Assembly: GCF_021107415.1 (NCBI RefSeq)
Contig: NZ_JAIOSW010000294.1
Coordinates: forward strand, 1-8,926
DNA length: 8,926 nucleotides
From: Desulfobacula sp.
GTDB taxonomy: Bacteria > Desulfobacterota > Desulfobacteria > Desulfobacterales > Desulfobacteraceae
Reading direction: 5' to 3'
Shown here: piece after piece, positions 1-5,049 of the stretch
Layout of the letters: every line of letters starts with the position of its first letter
Position numbering within the stretch: position 1 is the first letter of the stretch
Program-made: the position numbers and the translations under genes
The notes under the pieces: generated by a model
Database searches by the model: none
Told to the model about the DNA's origin: nothing
What the model saw: only the letters and a program-made list of their open reading frames with translations

Positions 1-52
1 TGGGTGCAATACGATCAAACATGTCTTTGACAAAATCAAGTTCTTTATTCAT
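1..52 (-). CDS. ubiE: Demethylmenaquinone/ubiquinone methyltransferase UbiE/MenG, N-terminal fragment
   Basis: Only the first 17 codons are in the window. The minus strand reads ATG at 52-50 and then MNKELDFVKDMFDRIAP to the left edge. The core V-x-x-MFDRIAP is the hallmark N-terminal stretch of the UbiE/MenG/COQ5 SAM-dependent methyltransferases, where it normally continues into a tyrosine- and asparagine-rich segment before the SAM-binding fold. The family C-methylates demethylmenaquinone (or a ubiquinone precursor) in quinone synthesis; an anaerobe would use it for menaquinone. An AGGTTG ribosome-binding sequence lies about nine bases upstream of the ATG on the minus strand. The gene is divergent from dnaJ, with about 100 bases between the starts. 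With 17 residues the family call is good but not certain, and the rest of the gene cannot be judged. Confidence 0.72.
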   Translation of the reverse strand, partial: MNKELDFVKDMFDRIAP

Positions 53-54
53 CG

Positions 55-82
55 TTGACAACCTGAATTTCTGAGTTAGATT
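55..82 (+). promoter_or_regulatory. Candidate sigma70-type promoter for dnaJ-queD
   Basis: A perfect -35 hexamer TTGACA (55-60) is followed after 16 bases by TAGATT (77-82), which matches 4 of 6 bases of the -10 consensus. It points toward dnaJ and would give a leader of about 65 bases. It lies immediately upstream of the divergent ubiE start codon (50-52), so it overlaps that gene's leader. No CIRCE element (the HrcA operator) and no clear sigma32 promoter were seen. This is a pattern match only. Confidence 0.35.
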
Positions 83-155
83 AAGTTATTTATCAAGGCA
101 GGCTGAAAAAATATCATAGTCAAGGGAAGAATACAATAGAATGGTTGGTATCCAC

Positions 156-1256
156 ATGACAGAAAAACGGGATTATTATGAAATACTTGGCGTTGCCAAG
201 GATGTTTCAAAGCAGGAATTGAAAAAAGCTTATCGAAAACGTGCCATTAAATATCATCCTGATAAGAATCCGGATAATAAAGAAGCAGAAGATAAATTCA
301 AAGAAGCATCTGAAGCCTATGAAGTATTAAATAATGAGAATAAACGCCAGATTTATGATCAATTCGGTCACAGAGGGCTTGAGGGTGCCGGTCATTCCGG
401 CCCGAATGGGTTTGAGGATATATTTTCAAGTTTTGGTGATATTTTTGAAGATTTTTTTGGATTTGGCTCGGGAAGCAGCCGTGGAAACAGGGTGCGTAGA
501 GGGTCTGATCTCAGGTATAACCTGACCATAGATTTTATGGAAGCTGCCTTTGGTACCCAAAAGACTGTTTCTATTCCAAGGCTTTCTGTATGCAATGAGT
601 GTAAAGGGTCAGGGTGTGAACAAGGCACAAGCCCCGAGACCTGTTCCCATTGTCATGGCACAGGACAGTTTATCCAGAGCCAGGGTTTTTTCAAGGTAAA
701 GACGACCTGCCCCTATTGCAAGGGCCAGGGGAGTATTATCTCCAATCCCTGTAGAAGGTGTAGAGGGGCCGGCAGGATAGAGATAACACGCAAAGTTCAG
801 GTAAAGATCCCGGCAGGGGTGGATGTGGGATCAAAACTTCGGCTGACCGGTGAAGGAGAAGCTTCGTCTTCCCCTGAAGGACCTCCCGGGGACCTTTATG
901 TGGTGATCAATGTCAAATCCCATAAGTTTTTTCAACGGGATGACACCGATATTATCTGCGCCATTGACATCTCATTTATCCAGGCCGCTCTTGGAGATGA
1001 GATCAGCATTCCAACCCTTGTGGGTGAAGATAAATTGACAATTCCAAAAGGTACCCAGTACGGTGACGTTTTCAGACTGCGGGGCGAGGGGATTGCCTCA
1101 CTTAGAACAGGTCGAAGAGGCGACCAGATTATCAAGGTAATTATTAAAACACCCACCCGGTTGAATCAAAAGCAGATGAAATTGTTAAAAGAGTTTGATA
1201 GGCTTGATTCAAATAAAATATCAAACAAATTGAAAAATCTTTTTAAGAACCTTTAA
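156..1256 (+). CDS. dnaJ: Molecular chaperone DnaJ (Hsp40), type A
   Basis: Cytosolic co-chaperone that stimulates the ATPase of DnaK and hands it unfolded substrate. With the start at 156 it has 366 residues, near the usual 370-380. The J domain spans about 5-70 with the HPD triad at 34-36. A Gly/Phe-rich linker follows (about 71-117). The zinc domain has four CxxCxGxG-type repeats (C146/C149, C163/C166, C185/C188, C199/C202), so both zinc sites are complete. The C-terminal substrate-binding domains run to about 335. I chose the ATG at 156 because family members begin with a short residue run before KRDYYE; an in-frame ATG at 141 adds five residues and cannot be excluded, since a weak GGGA lies upstream of it and neither start has a strong ribosome-binding site. 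dnaK and grpE are not in the window. queD follows after 21 bases, probably co-transcribed. Confidence 0.96.
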   Translation: MTEKRDYYEILGVAKDVSKQELKKAYRKRAIKYHPDKNPDNKEAEDKFKEASEAYEVLNNENKRQIYDQFGHRGLEGAGHSGPNGFEDIFSSFGDIFEDFFGFGSGSSRGNRVRRGSDLRYNLTIDFMEAAFGTQKTVSIPRLSVCNECKGSGCEQGTSPETCSHCHGTGQFIQSQGFFKVKTTCPYCKGQGSIISNPCRRCRGAGRIEITRKVQVKIPAGVDVGSKLRLTGEGEASSSPEGPPGDLYVVINVKSHKFFQRDDTDIICAIDISFIQAALGDEISIPTLVGEDKLTIPKGTQYGDVFRLRGEGIASLRTGRRGDQIIKVIIKTPTRLNQKQMKLLKEFDRLDSNKISNKLKNLFKNL

Positions 1257-1277
1257 GGCACTTAAGGTACAAAAATA

Positions 1278-1673
1278 ATGTTTGAACTTAAGGTGAAAAC
1301 TCGTTTTGCAGGCGCCCATCAATTGACCATGGTGGGACGGAAATGTGAAAATCTCCATGGACATAACTGGCATGTAGAGGTCTGTGTTACAGGGGAAAAA
1401 TTGAATTCAGCAGGTGTACTTGCTGATTTCGGTGATATAAAAAAGGCTGTGAGAAAGGTTGTTGAAGGGGAACTGGATCATAAATTTTTAAATGAGCTTG
1501 AAGTGTTCGAAGAAATCCAGCCTACATCAGAGCATATTGCCGTATATATTGCTCAAAGAGTCCAGAGCCTTTTAGATCAGGATCTTAAAGAAGGTGTAAA
1601 GGTATCAAAAGTCATGGCCTGGGAATCCGATGATGCCTGTGCCACTTATTTTCCGGAGAGTATTGAGTCATAA
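1278..1673 (+). CDS. queD: 6-carboxytetrahydropterin synthase QueD (6-pyruvoyl-tetrahydropterin synthase family)
   Basis: Converts 7,8-dihydroneopterin triphosphate to 6-carboxy-5,6,7,8-tetrahydropterin, the first QueD step on the way to preQ0 and queuosine in tRNA. The protein has 131 residues; family members are about 120-140. The zinc ligands are His14 (FAGAHQL) and the pair His27 and His29 in LHGH. The presumed catalytic Cys23 sits four residues before His27, as in QueD. The Asp67-His68 pair (ELDHKFLN), the PTSEHIA block (82-88) and Glu116 in WES complete the active-site pattern. Its start has an AAGG ribosome-binding sequence ten bases upstream. It lies 21 bases after dnaJ and no other queuosine gene is in the window, so the pairing with dnaJ looks positional rather than functional. 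A PTPS paralogue with a different product is a less likely alternative. Confidence 0.9.
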   Translation: MFELKVKTRFAGAHQLTMVGRKCENLHGHNWHVEVCVTGEKLNSAGVLADFGDIKKAVRKVVEGELDHKFLNELEVFEEIQPTSEHIAVYIAQRVQSLLDQDLKEGVKVSKVMAWESDDACATYFPESIES

Positions 1674-1708
1674 ATTTTTATGTTGTGGCTTTTCTTACTA
1701 CTCACAAC

Positions 1709-3094
1709 TCATTTCTTACTGATTTGTTCAATAATCCGTTTAGCCGGAATGATACCCGTTGCTGCGGCAGACACGATGTTGCCTGCCACACCCGGCCCAT
1801 CACCTGCCACATACATCCCCTTAATGGCGGTCTCAAGATAGTTATTCGTTTCCACCTGTGTGGCAAAAAATTTTATTTCCGGTGCATAAAGCAGAGTTTC
1901 ATCGTTGGAGACACCCGGTACAACACAATTTAAGGATTCAAGACCTTCAATCAAATTTGTTAAAATCCTTTCGGGAAGTGCCATGGCAATATCTCCGCAA
2001 ACCACATTGGTCATGGTCGGTTCAATATACCCTTTGCTGACTCTGTTCCAGGTTGAGCGCCGTCCTCTTTTTAAATCTCCAAATCGTTGTAAAATAGGTT
2101 TCCCACCACCGATAATGGCGGCCAGCTTTCCAATGGATTCGCCATAGGCCTGGTTATCGGTGACCGGCTCAGTTAAAATTACCTTTGAAAGAAAGGCAAA
2201 GTTTGTATTGGATGATTTTTTATCTGAATAGGCATGACCGTTTACACAGACAAAATCCTTGTAGTTTTCAAGGGAGATAAAACCACCCTGATTGGTGCAG
2301 AAGGTTCTGGTCTGATCATCGTATGTGGATGTCTGAATGAAAAAAGTAGGGTCATAAATGACATTGCAAAGATCCTCCATGATATCATTATGGACCTCAA
2401 CCCGGACCCCGACTTCTATCCCCCTCTGACTCAGCTTGATCCCGTGCTTCTGGGCAATAGATGCCATCCAGTTTGCCCCGATTCTTCCGGGTGCAAGAAT
2501 AACATTGGCTGTTTTGTATTCAGCTTTATCCGTTATAACACCCTGGATGCGGCCGTCTTTTTCAATGACATCAATGACATCCTCCTGGGTTTTTATTTCA
2601 AGTCCCTTTGACTGAATATAGTCTGCCACCCCGGCAATATGGCCGGGCAGAGTATCAGATCCCAAATGCTTTTGCCTGATCAGCAGAAGATCAATCCCAA
2701 ACCGCTTTGCTTCTTTTCGGATTTGTTTTGCCTCTTCCATGTTGGTGGGATAGACCGGGCCATCCATTTTGAATTTTGTGAAAATTCTTTCTGTTTCATC
2801 AATAAGGTCTTGTGCTAAACTCAATGTCATAAACTGGGTCAAATCTGTTTTTCCAAGTTTTGGGATAAAGTTGAGTTTACCATCAGAATAAAGACCGGCC
2901 CCGCCGACCCCGGACAGAATGTTGCAGGGATTACACTGAAAACATTTTTGAAGATTATGGTTTGGACATTTTCTTTTTAAAGGGCTTTTACCTTTTTCGA
3001 TCATCAATACATTCAGATTGGAATGTTCTTTTAAATGATAAGCCGCAAAAAGCCCTGCAGGCCCACCGCCTACGATAATTACATCGTATTTCAT
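1709..3094 (-). CDS. NAD(P)/FAD-dependent oxidoreductase, COG2509-type 'uncharacterised FAD-dependent dehydrogenase'
   Basis: A soluble flavoprotein of 461 residues whose substrate is unknown. The N-terminus is a Rossmann FAD-binding fold with G9-x-G11-x-x-G14 and Glu33 at the end of the second beta strand, expected to bind the ribose. A cysteine cluster follows (C43, C51, C54, C57) and leads into the block SGVGGAGLYSDGKLN (61-75), which is characteristic of the COG2509 group. The C-terminus has the second FAD contact, AGDGPGVAGN (about 431-440), then a helix. There is no signal peptide or membrane segment. The start at 3094 is supported by AGGTGGG just upstream. It is the second gene after the CBM48 protein, 47 bases apart on the same strand, and is probably co-transcribed from the promoter near 3541-3513. 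Its 3' end converges on queD. Fold and family are clear; the reaction is not. Confidence 0.86.
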   Translation of the reverse strand: MKYDVIIVGGGPAGLFAAYHLKEHSNLNVLMIEKGKSPLKRKCPNHNLQKCFQCNPCNILSGVGGAGLYSDGKLNFIPKLGKTDLTQFMTLSLAQDLIDETERIFTKFKMDGPVYPTNMEEAKQIRKEAKRFGIDLLLIRQKHLGSDTLPGHIAGVADYIQSKGLEIKTQEDVIDVIEKDGRIQGVITDKAEYKTANVILAPGRIGANWMASIAQKHGIKLSQRGIEVGVRVEVHNDIMEDLCNVIYDPTFFIQTSTYDDQTRTFCTNQGGFISLENYKDFVCVNGHAYSDKKSSNTNFAFLSKVILTEPVTDNQAYGESIGKLAAIIGGGKPILQRFGDLKRGRRSTWNRVSKGYIEPTMTNVVCGDIAMALPERILTNLIEGLESLNCVVPGVSNDETLLYAPEIKFFATQVETNNYLETAIKGMYVAGDGPGVAGNIVSAAATGIIPAKRIIEQISKK

Positions 3095-3141
3095 AACCCA
3101 CCTAAATACTAAAAATTAGAATCATATCTTAAAACACAGGA

Positions 3142-3447
3142 TTAAAGGGCAATTATTGAATTATCAATACCTGGAAACGGGGATGGCAGATAAGCATCTG
3201 CGTTTTCATCATTCATCCAATTTTTCCCGTCGATAAGGTATCGGAACTGGTAGGCTTTATCTTTATCAAGATCAATGGTATACGAAAAATCACCATTTTT
3301 AAGTTTTTTCATGGAAGGGGCTTGCATATCCCAGTTGTTAAAGTCACCAATTATTTTTACGGTTTTGGCCTGCCCGATATTTTTTTTAAGAACTTTGAAG
3401 AAGACTTTGCATACAGGCTTGGTTTTTAGAAATTTTTTTGTAAACAT
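3142..3447 (-). CDS. Stand-alone glycogen-binding domain protein (CBM48 / AMPK-beta type, isoamylase early-set fold)
   Basis: A 101-residue protein that is essentially a single carbohydrate-binding module. Residues about 15-100 carry the CBM48 landmarks: KIIGDFNNWD (31-40) with the conserved aromatic-containing GDFNNW turn, a central hydrophobic strand, YQFRYLIDG (66-74), then W77 and the NDENADAY segment (79-86) and a C-terminal N-S-I-I-A. These domains bind alpha-glucans such as glycogen and normally sit next to a catalytic or regulatory domain in branching enzymes, isoamylases and AMPK beta; here no catalytic domain is attached. The first 14 residues are basic (KKFLKTK) but are not a convincing signal peptide, so it is likely cytosolic. 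A strong GGAGG lies four bases before the ATG. It is the first gene of a probable operon with the FAD oxidoreductase. Glycogen binding is inferred from the family. Confidence 0.85.
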   Translation of the reverse strand: MFTKKFLKTKPVCKVFFKVLKKNIGQAKTVKIIGDFNNWDMQAPSMKKLKNGDFSYTIDLDKDKAYQFRYLIDGKNWMNDENADAYLPSPFPGIDNSIIAL

Positions 3448-3512
3448 TTTTCCTCCATAGGATCTTTACATATGTTTAATCAAGGATTTCATGAGCTTAT
3501 GATCAATTTGCT

Positions 3513-3541
3513 ATTCTAGAATAATTTTTATAAAGTGTCAA
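3513..3541 (-). promoter_or_regulatory. Strong sigma70-type promoter for the CBM48-FAD oxidoreductase pair
   Basis: On the minus strand a perfect -35 TTGACA (3541-3536) is followed by 17 bases and TAGAAT (3518-3513), 5 of 6 for the -10 box. Transcription would start near 3506, giving a leader of about 58 bases before the CBM48 ATG at 3447. The -10 box lies within a perfect 10-bp palindrome (3513-3522). This is the best promoter match in the window. Confidence 0.6.
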
Positions 3542-3557
3542 GGAAAAGCTCAGATAC

Positions 3558-3586
3558 TTGCCAAAAACCCTGTATATTGTTATAGA
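3558..3586 (+). promoter_or_regulatory. Candidate sigma70-type promoter for the tmk-DUF3842-CooT cluster
   Basis: TTGCCA (3558-3563, 5 of 6 for the -35 box), a 17-base spacer and TATAGA (3581-3586, 4 of 6 for the -10 box), placed about 50 bases before the TTG start at 3638. It is divergent from the CBM48 promoter and the two -35 boxes are about 16 bases apart, so one DNA-bound regulator could affect both. Pattern match only. Confidence 0.42.
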
Positions 3587-3625
3587 TTGTTCTTTGATGA
3601 TATGGATAATATGAAATGAAAGTAT

Positions 3626-3629
3626 AGGA
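3626..3629 (+). promoter_or_regulatory. Ribosome-binding site that supports the TTG start of tmk
   Basis: AGGA ends eight bases before the TTG at 3638. The only nearby in-frame ATG (3611) meets a TGA two codons later, so translation cannot begin there. This makes TTG at 3638 the only start that retains the full nucleotide-binding N-terminus. Confidence 0.55.
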
Positions 3630-3637
3630 TTTACGAA

Positions 3638-4273
3638 TTGGGTAATAAAACTAACGGTAAATTTATCGTTTTTGAAGGAATTGACGGGTCTGGGAAAAGT
3701 ACTCAGATAAAACAGATATCAAAGCGGCTTAAAACTTTTGATTATACAGTCTATTCAACATTTGAGCCCACTGACGGACCTATCGGATCATTAATCCGGC
3801 AGATGCTTTCAGGAAAACTTGCCACCGATCAAAGAACCATTGCATCTCTTTTTGCAGCGGACAGGACAGATCATCTGGTCAATATAGAAAATGGAATCCG
3901 CCATAAAGTCGATCAGGGGGCGGTGGTATTATGCGATAGATACTATTTTTCATCCTATGCGTATCATGCCCAGTATGTTGATATGGAATGGGTAATTCAT
4001 GCAAATTCCCTGAATGCAGAGATTTTAAGGCCTGATTTGACAATTTTTATTGATGTTGATCCCAAAATATGTTTTGAAAGAATAAAAAACAGTCGCAGCA
4101 GTTTTGAAATGTATGAGAAAATAGATATCATGAAAAAGGTCAGAGCCAATTATTTTAAAGCCTTTGATGCATTAAAAGGTCTTGAAACAATTGCCGTCAT
4201 TGATGGAAACAGCACTATGGAAGCAGTTGAAAATACGATTTTAAATGAAGTTAAAAAGATTATTAAAATTTAG
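3638..4273 (+). CDS. tmk: Thymidylate kinase (dTMP kinase), divergent form
   Basis: Phosphorylates dTMP to dTDP with ATP in dTTP synthesis. It has 211 residues, normal for the family, and starts with TTG. The P-loop is FEGIDGSGKST (12-22), with G14, G17, G19, K20 and S21. EPTDGPIG (43-50) occupies the place of the more common bacterial REPGGT motif. The phosphate/TMP-binding DRY triad is at 100-102, followed by SSYAYH rather than the usual SS-x-AYQG. The LID segment is about 148-160 with R148 and R153; a P-loop without a basic residue plus a basic LID fits the bacterial type II arrangement. EPTDGPIG reminds me of archaeal-type enzymes, so this could be a second, acquired or specialised paralogue rather than the only tmk of the cell. 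It leads a cluster with the DUF3842 gene (19 bases downstream) and the CooT gene. Confidence 0.85.
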   Translation: MGNKTNGKFIVFEGIDGSGKSTQIKQISKRLKTFDYTVYSTFEPTDGPIGSLIRQMLSGKLATDQRTIASLFAADRTDHLVNIENGIRHKVDQGAVVLCDRYYFSSYAYHAQYVDMEWVIHANSLNAEILRPDLTIFIDVDPKICFERIKNSRSSFEMYEKIDIMKKVRANYFKAFDALKGLETIAVIDGNSTMEAVENTILNEVKKIIKI

Positions 4274-4292
4274 TTAAAGGCAAACAACAGGT

Positions 4293-4715
4293 ATGGGACC
4301 GGAAAGCCAGAAAAAAGTTTGTGTTATAGATGGCCAGGGGGGTGGGATCGGGGCCACTATTATTAAAAAACTCAAGGAACGGTTTGGAGAGCGGATAGAA
4401 GTCTTTGCGCTGGGAACCAATGCCATTGCTACAGCCCAGATGTTAAAGGCAAAGGCAAACAAAGGGGCTTCCGGCAGTAATGCAATTGTTCAGACTGTGA
4501 AAAAAGCAGATGTTATTATCGGGCCTGTGGGGATTATCATGCCCCATGCAATGCTGGGGGAAGTGACCCCCATGATGGCAGAAGCTGTATGTTCTGCCGA
4601 TGCAAAAAAAATTCTTCTGCCGTTGACCCAGGAAAACCTGGAAATTGTTGGGGTGAGCCGCCTGTCTTTGCCTCAACTGGTGGATGAGCTATTGGACAAG
4701 CATTTATTTTTTTAA
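4293..4715 (+). CDS. DUF3842 family protein, uncharacterised
   Basis: A 140-residue soluble protein with no known function. The family signature is clear: VCVIDGQGGGIGATII (9-24), a glycine-rich beta-loop-alpha start that resembles a nucleotide- or phosphate-binding loop, then FALGTNAIATAQML (38-51), a GSNAIV turn (61-66), DVIIGPVGIIMPHAMLGEVTP (73-93) and KKILLPL (105-111). The alternating strand/helix pattern suggests a small Rossmann-like alpha/beta fold. There is no membrane segment or signal peptide. The only cysteines are C10 and C100. The gene begins 19 bases after tmk and ends 24 bases before the CooT start, so all three are probably one transcript. Adjacency to CooT suggests, but does not prove, a role in nickel handling or maturation of a nickel enzyme. 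The family call is from recall of its motif pattern. Confidence 0.85.
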   Translation: MGPESQKKVCVIDGQGGGIGATIIKKLKERFGERIEVFALGTNAIATAQMLKAKANKGASGSNAIVQTVKKADVIIGPVGIIMPHAMLGEVTPMMAEAVCSADAKKILLPLTQENLEIVGVSRLSLPQLVDELLDKHLFF

Positions 4716-4722
4716 AATATAC

Positions 4723-4728
4723 GAGGAG
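4723..4728 (+). promoter_or_regulatory. Ribosome-binding site for the CooT-family gene
   Basis: GAGGAG lies eight bases before an in-frame GTG (4737) and eleven before an in-frame ATG (4740). Spacing alone would favour GTG, but the family places its metal-binding cysteine at residue 2, which only the ATG start delivers. The two overlapping starts make this site decisive for the N-terminus. Confidence 0.6.
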
Positions 4729-4739
4729 TAAAAAGTGTG

Positions 4740-4952
4740 ATGTGTGAAGCAAATGCATATTTAGTTGAAAATGACGGCAAGCCTGGCAAGCCGAATGAAA
4801 CATTGTTAATGGAAGCAGTTGATAAGGTCGAACCGGATGAAGACGGTATCCTTCTTATTTCTATTTTTGGCGAGCAAAAATTTATCAAAGGCCATATCCA
4901 CGCATTATCACTGGTGGATCACAAGATATATATAAAACAGACGGGTGAATAG
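4740..4952 (+). CDS. CooT family nickel-binding protein
   Basis: A 70-residue protein beginning Met-Cys-Glu-Ala-Asn-Ala-Tyr-Leu. In this family (named for CooT of the carbon monoxide dehydrogenase operon of Rhodospirillum rubrum) a homodimer binds Ni(II) through the second-residue cysteine; Cys2 is present and is the only cysteine. The rest fits a small beta-barrel-like fold: a strand-rich stretch, VEPDEDGILLISIFGEQKFIKG with the conserved FGE turn (43-45), and a closing segment ALSLVDHKIYIK (55-66). Histidines at 52, 54 and 61 could be extra ligands. I prefer ATG at 4740 to GTG at 4737 because the latter would move the cysteine to position 3. It is the last gene of the tmk-DUF3842 cluster. 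No CO dehydrogenase or hydrogenase gene is in the window, so the enzyme it might serve is unknown. Confidence 0.88.
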   Translation: MCEANAYLVENDGKPGKPNETLLMEAVDKVEPDEDGILLISIFGEQKFIKGHIHALSLVDHKIYIKQTGE

Positions 4953-4963
4953 TGACCAATGAG

Positions 4964-4995
4964 ATTTGATCAAGGGTATTTGATCAAGGGTATTT
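4964..4995. repeat. Perfect 14-bp tandem repeat, two copies plus a 4-bp tail, each containing the palindrome TTGATCAA
   Basis: The unit ATTTGATCAAGGGT occurs at 4964-4977 and 4978-4991, followed by ATTT at 4992-4995. Each unit contains the perfect 8-bp palindrome TTGATCAA (4966-4973 and 4980-4987), so the two palindromes are 14 bp apart. The array lies just past the CooT stop codon in the 97-base gap between two converging genes. It could be a slippage product, a protein-binding pair, or neutral. It is not a terminator: there is no GC stem with a T run. Confidence 0.8.
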
Positions 4996-5049
4996 TAGTG
5001 GCGAGGTCTATTTTCCGGCCTGTGACGACAAATTGAAGCGAATCAGCTG

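Noticed and set aside
1682..1708. Inverted repeat GTTGTG / CACAAC with a 15-base loop between the converging queD and FAD oxidoreductase stops
   Set aside because: Six-base arms, a long loop and no T run on either strand. Too weak to call a terminator.
2234..2611. 125-codon plus-strand open frame opposite the FAD oxidoreductase
   Set aside because: It lies wholly antisense to a well-supported gene and shows no family-like motif or ribosome-binding site.
4443..4803. Minus-strand open frames opposite DUF3842 and CooT
   Set aside because: Both are antisense to genes with family signatures and have low-complexity His/Gln-rich translations typical of shadow frames.
4998..5025. Possible hairpin AGGTC / GGCCT after the CooT gene as a terminator
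   Set aside because: Five pairs including a G-T wobble and no T run. It does not meet a reasonable terminator standard.
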